A DNA stretch of 64,000 bases from Amorphoplanes digitatis (lineage in GTDB: Bacteria > Actinomycetota > Actinomycetes > Mycobacteriales > Micromonosporaceae): the NCBI RefSeq assembly GCF_014205335.1, contig NZ_JACHNH010000001.1, forward strand, positions 5,326,501-5,390,500, in the 5' to 3' direction. Positions 15,577 through 23,311 of this stretch are shown one piece after another. Under the pieces are notes generated by a model that ran no database searches, was not told where the DNA came from, and saw only the letters and a list, made by a program, of their open reading frames with translations. Within the stretch, counting starts at the first letter, position 1; each line of letters opens with the position of its first letter. Made by a program: the position numbers and the translations under genes.

Positions 15577-17747
15577 ACCACCGCCTCCGCCATGTCACCG
15601 TGCCGCGGATCGCCGGTGCCGCCCACGGGCAACCGCACCGTGAAGACCGTGCCCTCACCCACCGTACTGGTGAAGTCGATCGTCCCGCCGTGGCGGTCGG
15701 TCACCAGGTTGCGCACCAAGGGCAGCCCTTGGCCGGTGCCCGAACCCACCTCCTTGGTGGTGAAGAACGGGTCGAAGAGCCGGTCGGCGATCTCCGGAGG
15801 CACGCCCGTGCCCGTGTCGGCCACCTCGATGACGGCGTACCCGTCGTCGTCCAGGCGGGTGCGCACCGAGATCGTGCCGCGGCCACGGTCCGCCGAGCCG
15901 ATCGCGTGGGCCGCGTTGACCACCAGGTTCAGCACCACCTGGTTGATGTCGCCCACGTGACAGCAGACAGGCGGCAGATCGCCGAGGTCCGCCTCGACGT
16001 CGGCGACGTACTTGATCTCGTTGGCCGCGACGATGAGCGTGTTCCGGATCGCCCCGTTCAGATCCGAGGGGACCTTCTCCTCCGTTCCGGGGTGGCCGAA
16101 CGCCTTCATCGCGCGCACGATGTTCGCCACCCGGCCGACGCCCTCGAGGGTCTGCGAGATGGCGGCCGGCACCTCCTCCATCACGAACTCCATGTCGATC
16201 TCGGTCGCCACGTCATCGATCTTGCGCCGCGTGGCCTCGAAACCGGCGGCGTCCGGCCCCGCCGCGACCAGCTCCCGGTATGCGGCACACAGCCGATCCA
16301 GATCCGCGAACGCGGACTCCAGGAAGCGCAGGTTGTCGCCGATGAACTGGATCGGAGTGTTGATCTCATGGGCGATACCGGCGGCCAGCCGCCCGACCGA
16401 CTCCAGCTTCTGCGCGTGCCGCAGCTCCAGCTCGAGGCGGTGCCGCTCGGAGACGTCCCGCGCGGTGAAGACGATGCTCCGGGAACCGTCGTGCTCGGTC
16501 ACGTGCTTCAGCTGCGCCTCGACCTCGAGCCATCCCGCGTCGTCGCGGCCGCGGATCCGGCACGGCACCGCCGTCCGCGGCGAATCGGCGCCGAGCAGGG
16601 TGGCCACATCGTCGCGGTGCACCAGCGACCAGAGGTTGCGACCGATCAGCTCCGCGTCCTGACAGCCCAGGAGCGTGCACGCCGCCGGGTTGACGACGCG
16701 GATGGAGCCCGCCTCGGCGGCGAGGATGAGCGCGTCGGGAGAGTTGTCGACCACGATGCTCAGGCGGGTCCGGCTGAGCAGTTGATCGAGGGAGAGGGCC
16801 GCGCCGTCCGCCAGGGTGACCATCGCGTCGGACAGGTCGCCGGCCGGCCGCCGGTCGAGCGTCAGCACCAGCATGCCGAAGACGGCGCCGTGCGCGGTCA
16901 GCGGCGCGACCGCCATGACGTCGCGCCGGGGCAGCCGCAGGACCTCGGCCGCCTCGGCGGCGGCGGCACCCTCGATGATCGCGTACCCGTCCGGCCGCAG
17001 CTCGGCGCGGACGGCATCGGGCAGCCGGGCCAGCTCGGTGACCCAGTCGGGAACGCCGGCGCCCACCTGGCCGGTCACCGCCGCCACGCGCAGGGCGGGA
17101 CCGGCGATCTTGAAGATGAGCGCGGCGCTCACCGCGCGATCCATCCGGAGCGCGGCCCGCATCGTCACGCTCATCGCCTCCGCCCGGGTCGTGGCGGCGA
17201 CCAGGCCGCTGCCGACCGACGCCATCGCGCGCCGGCGGTACGCGCTGCGGTCCCGGGCGATGCAGCCCCGCGCCAGCGCGTGGTTCACGCCGAGCAGCAG
17301 CAGCGCGGTGAACAGCAGCGGAACGGCGTCGCCGAGTTCGCTGCCGAAGACCAGGACGGAGACCACCGCGAGCCCGCACAGGACGGATCCGGCGAGGTAC
17401 TTCTCGTGCAAGCCGCCGTAGAGCGACCGGAAGCTGATCCAGGCGAAGATCAGACCGATGGTCGCCCCGCGGTTGCAGGCGGCGGCGATCAGGCAGACGC
17501 AGGCGCCCTCACCGATCCAGCTCCACGCCGGGAAATCCTGCCGCCGGTAGCCGACAACGATCCAGGCCGGAAACAGCAGGGCCGCCGCCGCGCCTACCGC
17601 GGCCGTGCGGCCGCTGGCCTGGGCCAGGCCCCACAGGCCGAACACGGGCCAGGCGAGGACGATGCCGACGAACAGCGTGCGTACCTGCCCCAGCATCGTG
17701 TCGATGCCGGGAAGCCAGCGCTGTGCCAGCAGCGTCGCAGGAGCCAT
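15573..17747 (-). CDS. Membrane-bound GAF-PAS sensor histidine kinase
   Basis: This 724-residue kinase has about five to seven hydrophobic segments in the first 180 residues, then a GAF-like domain (about 190-325), a PAS domain (about 330-440, NSPDALILAAEAG), HisKA with GRLAAGIAHEINTP and phospho-acceptor His460, and an ATPase domain with NQVVLNLVVNAAHAI, DTGTGVPPE, FDPFFTTKEVG and GTGQGLPL. The kinase half is a close paralogue of the soluble kinase at 11609. The ATG at 17745-17747 has GGAGG eight bases upstream; an upstream GTG is possible but poorly spaced. It pairs with the HDOD regulator by a 4-base overlap. The membrane part presumably senses an extracellular or membrane signal. Confidence 0.9.
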   Translation of the reverse strand: MAPATLLAQRWLPGIDTMLGQVRTLFVGIVLAWPVFGLWGLAQASGRTAAVGAAAALLFPAWIVVGYRRQDFPAWSWIGEGACVCLIAAACNRGATIGLIFAWISFRSLYGGLHEKYLAGSVLCGLAVVSVLVFGSELGDAVPLLFTALLLLGVNHALARGCIARDRSAYRRRAMASVGSGLVAATTRAEAMSVTMRAALRMDRAVSAALIFKIAGPALRVAAVTGQVGAGVPDWVTELARLPDAVRAELRPDGYAIIEGAAAAEAAEVLRLPRRDVMAVAPLTAHGAVFGMLVLTLDRRPAGDLSDAMVTLADGAALSLDQLLSRTRLSIVVDNSPDALILAAEAGSIRVVNPAACTLLGCQDAELIGRNLWSLVHRDDVATLLGADSPRTAVPCRIRGRDDAGWLEVEAQLKHVTEHDGSRSIVFTARDVSERHRLELELRHAQKLESVGRLAAGIAHEINTPIQFIGDNLRFLESAFADLDRLCAAYRELVAAGPDAAGFEATRRKIDDVATEIDMEFVMEEVPAAISQTLEGVGRVANIVRAMKAFGHPGTEEKVPSDLNGAIRNTLIVAANEIKYVADVEADLGDLPPVCCHVGDINQVVLNLVVNAAHAIGSADRGRGTISVRTRLDDDGYAVIEVADTGTGVPPEIADRLFDPFFTTKEVGSGTGQGLPLVRNLVTDRHGGTIDFTSTVGEGTVFTVRLPVGGTGDPRHGDMAEAVV

Positions 17748-17838
17748 CGCCGCCCTCCGGGCCACGACTTACCGGGCCCAAGGTGTATATCGCCCATGGT
17801 CGCAGAGTCGACCGCGTCCCGCGCGGGGAACACCGGGC

Positions 17839-18486
17839 TCAGTGGGTGGCGCCGCCGACGCTGTGCTCGTCCGGTTTGTCGCGGTACTCCACGATCGCGG
17901 CCATCGCGGAGGTCAGCGCGGTCACCAGGTCGTCGACGCTGAGCGCCGGCTGGTTCGGCTTGTCGGTGACCTGCTGGGCGATGTACGGCACGTGGACGAA
18001 GCCGCCCCGTTTGCCGGGGAACTCGCGATCGATCATGTAGAGGATCTGGTACATGATGTGGTTGCAGACGTACGTGCCGGCGGTGTTCGAGACGGCGGCC
18101 GGGATGCCCGCCGCGCGGATGGCGGTGACCATCGCCTTGACCGGCAGGGAGCTGAAGTAGGCCGTCGGGCCGTCGGCCCGGATCGGGGTGTCGATCGGCT
18201 GGTAGCCGTCGTTGTCCGCGATGCGCCCGTCGTCGAGGTTGATGGCGACGCGCTCCGGGTTGATACCGAAGCGCCCGCCCGCCTGGCCGACGCTGACCAC
18301 CACGTCCGGGTCGTGCCGCAGGATCGCGTCCCGGACGAATTCGGGCGAGCGGGCGAACGACGTCGGGATCTGCACCTTGATGATCTCGGCGTCCGAGACC
18401 TTGTCCGGCAGGCGCCGCACCGCCTCCCAGGACGGGTTGATCGGCTCGTGCTCGAACGGATCGAACCCGGTTACCAGAATCCTCAT
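17839..18486 (-). CDS. pcp: Pyroglutamyl-peptidase I (pyrrolidone-carboxylate peptidase)
   Basis: This 215-residue cytosolic cysteine peptidase of family C15 removes N-terminal pyroglutamate from peptides. It begins MRILVTGFDPFEHEPINPSW, the family opening. Catalytic residues can be placed: Glu in FGINPERVAIN, Cys in NTAGTYVCNHIMY and His in GGFVHVPYI. Length is standard. It lies 31 bases downstream of a Dcu-type transporter on the same strand and is probably in its operon, which suggests linked uptake or export of a carboxylate (possibly 5-oxoproline or glutamate-derived acids) and peptide turnover; that link is inference. Confidence 0.95.
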   Translation of the reverse strand: MRILVTGFDPFEHEPINPSWEAVRRLPDKVSDAEIIKVQIPTSFARSPEFVRDAILRHDPDVVVSVGQAGGRFGINPERVAINLDDGRIADNDGYQPIDTPIRADGPTAYFSSLPVKAMVTAIRAAGIPAAVSNTAGTYVCNHIMYQILYMIDREFPGKRGGFVHVPYIAQQVTDKPNQPALSVDDLVTALTSAMAAIVEYRDKPDEHSVGGATH

Positions 18487-18517
18487 CGCGTCTTCCCTCG
18501 CACGTCGTTGACCGGGA

Positions 18518-19957
18518 TCAGAAGAAGATCGCGCCGATCGTGGCGCCGGCGGCCACCGTGGTGACCGAGAGAACCAGGTTCGGCACGAAGTAGCTGTGGT
18601 CGATCAGCTTCGTTCCCAGCTTGGTGGTTCCGGAGAGGTCGAAGTTCGCGCCCGCGATCTGCGGGCCGCCGGTGGGCAGCGCGTAGACGCCGGCCAGGCC
18701 GCCGGCCCACATGCCCGTGAGCACGCCGGGCGGAAGGCCGACGGCCAGGCCGATCGGGACCATCGTCCGCGTCGCGACCGACTGGCTGGTCGTGAGCGCC
18801 GCGACGATGAAGACGGAGACGGCGAAGAGGAAGACGTAGTTGTTCACCCAGCCGCCGACCGTGTCGACGATGACCGCCTCGTGGGCGTTGATGAAGGTCG
18901 CCGTCATCCAGGCGATACCGAACAGCGCGATCGCCGCCACCATGCCGGCCCTGAACACCGACATGTTCGGGACCTCCTTCACGTCGGGGCGGCCGAGGAA
19001 GAGGATCGCGACGCCGACGGCGAACATCACCATCACGATGGTGCTTGTCATGTCGAGCGTCACCGACTCGCCGTCGACCTCCCAGGACGGCCGCAGGCTG
19101 GAGAAGAGCCCCAGCACGACGATCAGCACGACACCGGTCAGGAACGCCAGCGCCGAGTTGCGCCCCTGCTTGGTCGCCGTCAGGGCGGCCGAGGCCGGGA
19201 CCGGGGGCGGGCCGTCGACCGGGTCACCGGCCGAGCCGGACACCGTGTCGCCGGTGGAGCCGGACGCGGCCACCGTGGCCCGCTGTGCCGTGGCGAGGAC
19301 CGGCTGCGGCGGGGCGAGCAGTCCCTCCTGGATCTTGCGCTGCACCTCGGGGTCCTTGTCGAGGTCGGCGCCCAGCCGGTTGGTCACCAGGGAGGTGACC
19401 ACGATGCCGATCAGGCACGCGGGGATCGTCACCGCGAGGATCTGCGCGAGGCCGAAGTTGTAGGGCGAGACCTCGGTCAGGGTCAGCATGGCCGCCATCG
19501 CCGCCGAGACCGGAGACGCGGCGAGCGCGATGCCCGACTGGACGACCGCGACCGACATCGGCCGCGACGGCCGGATCCCGTTGCGGTAGGACACGTCGTA
19601 GATCACCGGCATCAGCGGGTAGAGGATGTTGCTGGTACCCGCACCGATGGTGAACGCGAACGCGGTCAGCGGCGCGATCAACGTGATCTGCCGCGGGTGG
19701 CGCTCGATGATGTGCGCGGCGACCATCACCATCCAGTCGATGCCGCCGGCGGCCTGCATCATTGCCGCCGCGGTCACGACGGCCAGGATGATCGCCACCG
19801 CGGTGGCCGGCGGATCGCCGGGCGCCTCGCCGAAGACGAAGACCAGGACGGCGGTGCCCACCCCGCCCCACAGGCCGACGCCGATGCCGCTGACCCGGGT
19901 ACCCATCACGATCGCGCCCAGTACGACGAGCGCCTCGAGTATGAAGATCACATCCAT
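18518..19957 (-). CDS. DcuA/DcuB-family C4-dicarboxylate transporter
   Basis: This 479-residue membrane protein has about 10-12 hydrophobic segments. It matches the Dcu family along its length: VMGTRVSGIGVGLWGGVG near the N-terminus, MQAAGGIDWMVMVA, TIGAGTSNILYPLMPVIYDV, SGIALAASPVSAAMAAML and, near the end, GVYALPTGGPQIAGANFD. Dcu carriers exchange or take up aspartate, fumarate and succinate under anaerobic conditions in enterobacteria. A hydrophilic central loop of about 60 residues (around 210-270, Gly/Ser/Asp-rich) is longer than in E. coli. The ATG at 19955-19957 has GAAGG at good spacing; a GTG three codons earlier is too close to that site. A paired palindrome lies 68-130 bases upstream. 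Confidence 0.88.
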   Translation of the reverse strand: MDVIFILEALVVLGAIVMGTRVSGIGVGLWGGVGTAVLVFVFGEAPGDPPATAVAIILAVVTAAAMMQAAGGIDWMVMVAAHIIERHPRQITLIAPLTAFAFTIGAGTSNILYPLMPVIYDVSYRNGIRPSRPMSVAVVQSGIALAASPVSAAMAAMLTLTEVSPYNFGLAQILAVTIPACLIGIVVTSLVTNRLGADLDKDPEVQRKIQEGLLAPPQPVLATAQRATVAASGSTGDTVSGSAGDPVDGPPPVPASAALTATKQGRNSALAFLTGVVLIVVLGLFSSLRPSWEVDGESVTLDMTSTIVMVMFAVGVAILFLGRPDVKEVPNMSVFRAGMVAAIALFGIAWMTATFINAHEAVIVDTVGGWVNNYVFLFAVSVFIVAALTTSQSVATRTMVPIGLAVGLPPGVLTGMWAGGLAGVYALPTGGPQIAGANFDLSGTTKLGTKLIDHSYFVPNLVLSVTTVAAGATIGAIFF

Positions 19958-20024
19958 GTCGATCACCCTTCGGCGTGCGCCGCCAGCTTTGGCACACGAT
20001 CACATCCGCGTCACGCACGGGGAT

Positions 20025-20087
20025 CATCCGGAACGGATGATCGATCCATGGCCATGAGATCGGCCGTACGCTCATCCGTTCCGGATG
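20025..20087. promoter_or_regulatory. Paired palindromic operator CATCCG-N3-CGGATG
   Basis: Two 15-bp inverted repeats lie in the divergent promoter region: CATCCG-GAA-CGGATG at 20025-20039 and CATCCG-TTC-CGGATG at 20073-20087. Their centres are 48 bp apart. The first core extends to TCATCCGGAACGGATGA, a 17-bp near-perfect palindrome. They sit between the Dcu-pcp transcription unit (minus) and the hydrolase start (plus, 37 bp away). The form suggests a dimeric repressor or activator acting on both promoters; no regulator gene is adjacent. Confidence 0.75.
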
Positions 20088-20123
20088 GGCTGGCCGCCCG
20101 TCGTCGTCTGTGACACTGGCGGC

Positions 20124-20942
20124 ATGGCCGAGGCGGGTTGGCAGGAGCTGCGGGTCGAGGTTCAGGGGCGCCCGGTCTTCGTGCGCCGGGGCCCGGAGAT
20201 ACCCGGCTCGACCCCGATCGTGCACGTGCACGGCTTCGCGGTCTCCGGCGGCTATCTGCTGCCGACCGCCGGTGCCCTGGCGCACCGCGCGACGACGTTC
20301 GTCCCCGACCTGCCGGGCTACGGTCGCAGCGCCGGCTGGGGTCACACCCTCGGCATCTCCTCGCTGGCGTGGGCGCTCCTGGAACTCCTCGACGCGCTCG
20401 GCGTCGAGCGGGCGGTGCTGGTCGGCAACTCGATGGGCGGGCCGGTGTGCCTGGAGGTCGCGCACAGCGCGCCCGAGCGCGTCGCCGGCGTCGTGCTCGC
20501 CTCGCCCGCGGGCGGGGTGCACAACCAGCCGCTCGCCCGGGCCCTGCTGCAACTCGCGCGCGACGCCTGGCGCGAGAACCCGCGCATGATCCGCGTGGTG
20601 CTCCCCGACTACCTGCACTTCGGACCGTTGAACGCCCTGCACCTGTTCGGCGAGCTGGTCCGGTTCCCCTCGCTCGAGCGCATGCTGCGCACGCCGGTGC
20701 CCACGCTCGCCGTCGTCGGCACCCGGGACCCGCTGATGCCGCCGCCCCGGCGGGTGCAGGAGGTCGGCCGCCTGGCGCCGCCGCACCTGACGATCGCGGC
20801 GATCGAGGGCGCGGCGCACGCGATGAACTTCAGCCACCCCGGCGAGCTGGCCCACCTGATCGGCTGCTGGCTCGACGGCCGGGAGATCACCGACGACCCG
20901 GACCAGCCGGGCATCGCCCGGATCCTCCAGTTCCGGCCCTAG
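20124..20942 (+). CDS. Alpha/beta-hydrolase
   Basis: This 272-residue hydrolase has oxyanion-strand sequence IVHVHGFAVSGGYL, the cap-preceding PDLPGYGRS, the nucleophile elbow VLVGNSMGGPV (Ser in GNSMGG), acid Asp in VVGTRDPLMPP and catalytic His in IEGAAHAMNFSHP. It resembles menH/hydrolases acting on small esters or C-C bonds; the substrate is unknown. The ATG at 20124 was taken because the conserved part begins about 20 residues later; an in-frame ATG at 20085 would run through the operator. The 3' end overlaps the convergent MFS gene by four bases. Confidence 0.88.
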   Translation: MAEAGWQELRVEVQGRPVFVRRGPEIPGSTPIVHVHGFAVSGGYLLPTAGALAHRATTFVPDLPGYGRSAGWGHTLGISSLAWALLELLDALGVERAVLVGNSMGGPVCLEVAHSAPERVAGVVLASPAGGVHNQPLARALLQLARDAWRENPRMIRVVLPDYLHFGPLNALHLFGELVRFPSLERMLRTPVPTLAVVGTRDPLMPPPRRVQEVGRLAPPHLTIAAIEGAAHAMNFSHPGELAHLIGCWLDGREITDDPDQPGIARILQFRP

Positions 20943-22429
20943 CGCGGCTCGGTGGGGATGGTGTGCGTGGTCGCCGCCGCGGCCGCGGCGCGGTCGACCG
21001 CGCGCGCCTGCGTGGCGCGGTGGTGCCGCACCATCAGCGCGAGCACGATGCCGGCGGCGGACATGACGGTCATCAGGAGCGCGGCGCGGGAGAGGCCGGC
21101 GGCGAGCGCGACGCCGGCCGGGTCGCCGGCCGCGCGGTGTGCGTCGGTGACCGCGGTGGATACCGTCGCCGCGGCGGCGACGGCCAGCGAACCGCCGATG
21201 TAGCGGGCCATGTTCGAGATGCCGGACGCCTGCCCGACCTCGTCCGTGGACACCACCGCGGTCGAGGCGGCGGACGCGGGGCCGTTCGCCAGCCCCAGCC
21301 CGATGGCGACGGCGACCAGCGGCAGGACGAACGCGGCGTAGGACCAGGAGGCGGTGACGAACCCCAGCGCGGCGAAGCCCACCGCGGCCAGGGCGAATCC
21401 GATCGCGACCGCGAGGCCCGGCCCGATCTTCACAGCGAAGGGCGTGATCAGCGGGGTGACCGCGATCATGGCGGCCGCGGCGGGCAGCGTGGCCAGGCCC
21501 GCCTCCAGCGCGCTCATCCCGAACGCCGCGGGGTCCTGGAAGTACAGGCTCAGCAGGTACATGAGTGCGTTGATGGCGCCGGCGACGAGCAGGATCGCGA
21601 GCGTCGCGCCGACCAGCACCACGTTGCGCAGCAGCCGCAGGTCGACGATCGGCGCCGCGACCCGCTGCTCGACGGCGACGAACGCGACGGCGGCGAGCAC
21701 CGAGACGAGCAGGCAGCCCAGCGTCGCCGGGGAGGCCCAGCCCCAGGTGTTGCCCTCGCTGAGCGCGAGGACCAGCGGGACGAGGACGACCGCGATCAGC
21801 ACCGTGCCGGCCATGTCGATGGAGCGGGACCGGTTCGGGTCGCGGGACTCCGAGACCCGGGACATTGTCACCGGGATGAGCGCGGCGGCGATCGCCGCGT
21901 CGATCCAGAACAGGCCCTGCCAGCCGGTCGCGTCGACGAGCAGGCCACCGACCAGCGGGCCGGCGGCGGCGCCCGCCGCGGACGCGGCGCCCCACAGCGT
22001 GATCGCCCGCATCTGGGCCGCGCCCGACGAGGCCGCCGAGAGCAGGCTCATGCCGCAGGCCAGGATCGTCGAGCCCGCGGCACCCTGGATCATGCGGCCG
22101 GCGATCACCCCACCGCCGCTGCCGGCGAGGGCGATCAGCACGCAGGAGGCGACGAACAGCACGAGCCCGGCCAGGAACACCCGCCGGCGGCCCAGCACGT
22201 CGCCAAGGGCGCCCGAGGTCACGATCACCGCGGCGCCGACCAGCATGTAGCCGGTCACCGCCCATTGCAGCTGGTCGAGCGGCGCGCCGGTGTCCGCGCT
22301 GATCGCCGGGAGCAGGATCGTGACCGCGGAGGTGTTCGCGTTGACGACAAGCGCCGACACGCACGCCGCGACAAGGACGCCCAGGCCGGCCGCGCGACCC
22401 GCGGCGGGCCTCGAATTGATGTCGGTCAT
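20939..22429 (-). CDS. MFS transporter, DHA2 (14-TM drug/H+ antiporter) family
   Basis: This 496-residue membrane protein has about 14 hydrophobic segments. Motif A is LGDVLGRRRVFLAG between TM2 and TM3. Motif C-like GAASAAGAAAGPLVGGLL in TM5 marks drug/H+ antiporters. It starts MTDINSRPAAGRAAG and ends in an Ala/Arg-rich tail. It lies four bases after the PPK2 gene on the same strand, so it can be read from the P-type ATPase/PPK2 promoter. The exported compound is unknown. Its 3' end overlaps the hydrolase gene from the other strand by 4 bases. Confidence 0.9.
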   Translation of the reverse strand: MTDINSRPAAGRAAGLGVLVAACVSALVVNANTSAVTILLPAISADTGAPLDQLQWAVTGYMLVGAAVIVTSGALGDVLGRRRVFLAGLVLFVASCVLIALAGSGGGVIAGRMIQGAAGSTILACGMSLLSAASSGAAQMRAITLWGAASAAGAAAGPLVGGLLVDATGWQGLFWIDAAIAAALIPVTMSRVSESRDPNRSRSIDMAGTVLIAVVLVPLVLALSEGNTWGWASPATLGCLLVSVLAAVAFVAVEQRVAAPIVDLRLLRNVVLVGATLAILLVAGAINALMYLLSLYFQDPAAFGMSALEAGLATLPAAAAMIAVTPLITPFAVKIGPGLAVAIGFALAAVGFAALGFVTASWSYAAFVLPLVAVAIGLGLANGPASAASTAVVSTDEVGQASGISNMARYIGGSLAVAAAATVSTAVTDAHRAAGDPAGVALAAGLSRAALLMTVMSAAGIVLALMVRHHRATQARAVDRAAAAAATTHTIPTEPR

Positions 22430-22433
22430 CGGC

Positions 22434-23294
22434 TCAGAACGGCGTCGGGATGTGCCGGACCATCAGATGGCCGGAGTCGTAGCCGTGTGCCTTCTGCCGT
22501 TTCGGCAGGGTCACGTCCCGGTGCTCCAGCGGGGTGTAGGGAACGCTGCTCAACAGATGGCTGATGATGTTGAGCCGGGCCCGCTTCTTGTCGTCGCTGT
22601 GCACCACGTACCAGGGCGCCCAGGCCGAGTCCGTGGCGCGGAACATCTCGTCCCGGGCGCGGGCGTAGTCGTACCACCGGCTGTACGACAGCAGGTCCAG
22701 GTCGGACAGCTTCCAGACCTTGCGCGGGTCGTTGATGCGGCTCTCCAGGCGGCTGGTCTGCTCGTCCGGTCCGACCTCGAGCCAGTACTTGAGCAGGATG
22801 ACCCCGGAGTCCACGATGGCACGCTCGACGTCCGGGGTGACCCGCAGGAAACCCTTCGCCTGCTCCTCGGTGCAGAATCCCATCACCCGCTCGACGCCGG
22901 CACGGTTGTACCAGCTCCGGTCGAAGATGACCACGTCGCCGGCGCCGGGCAGGTGCGGCACGTACCGTTGCAGGTACATCTGCGAGCGCTCGCGCTCGCT
23001 CGGCGCGGGCAGGGCGACGACCCGGAAGGTCCGGGGGCTCACCCGTTCCGTGATCGCCTTGATGGTGCCGCCCTTGCCGGCCGTGTCGCGCCCCTCGAAC
23101 AGGACGCAGATCTTCGCGCCGGTGCTCTTCACCCACTCCTGCATGGCGACGAGCTCGCCGTGCAGGCGGCGCAGCTCGCGGAGGTACTCCTTGCGCTTCA
23201 TCCGGGGCTGCGGCTTGCCGCCCCCGGACTCGAGCTCGGCCATCAGGGCGGTCTCGTCCGCCCCGCGGTCGGCGGTCGGCTGGTGCTTGGCCAT
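22434..23294 (-). CDS. ppk2: Polyphosphate kinase 2 family protein
   Basis: This 286-residue PPK2 enzyme should use polyphosphate to phosphorylate nucleotides (class I/II, ADP or GDP to the triphosphate). Walker A is FEGRDTAGKGGTIKAI, Walker B VIFDRSWYNRAGVE; the lid and basic face include SYSRWYDYARARDEMFRATD. The C-terminus, VTLPKRQKAHGYD, is as in Streptomyces/mycobacterial PPK2. The ATG at 23292-23294 follows GGAGGA. It lies 17 bases after the P-type ATPase and 4 bases before the MFS gene, all on the minus strand, suggesting an energy or phosphate-stress operon. Confidence 0.93.
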   Translation of the reverse strand: MAKHQPTADRGADETALMAELESGGGKPQPRMKRKEYLRELRRLHGELVAMQEWVKSTGAKICVLFEGRDTAGKGGTIKAITERVSPRTFRVVALPAPSERERSQMYLQRYVPHLPGAGDVVIFDRSWYNRAGVERVMGFCTEEQAKGFLRVTPDVERAIVDSGVILLKYWLEVGPDEQTSRLESRINDPRKVWKLSDLDLLSYSRWYDYARARDEMFRATDSAWAPWYVVHSDDKKRARLNIISHLLSSVPYTPLEHRDVTLPKRQKAHGYDSGHLMVRHIPTPF

Positions 23295-23311
23295 GTCGGT
23301 TCCTCCGTTGA

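Noticed and set aside
15600..17942. A 780-codon open frame on the plus strand opposite the membrane kinase
   Set aside because: Antisense shadow: Arg/Gly/His-rich, no domain, while the opposite strand encodes a full PAS kinase.
19224..22364. A 1046-codon minus-strand open frame across the hydrolase region
   Set aside because: It runs out of frame through the MFS, hydrolase and Dcu genes and has only compositional Arg/Gly/His bias.
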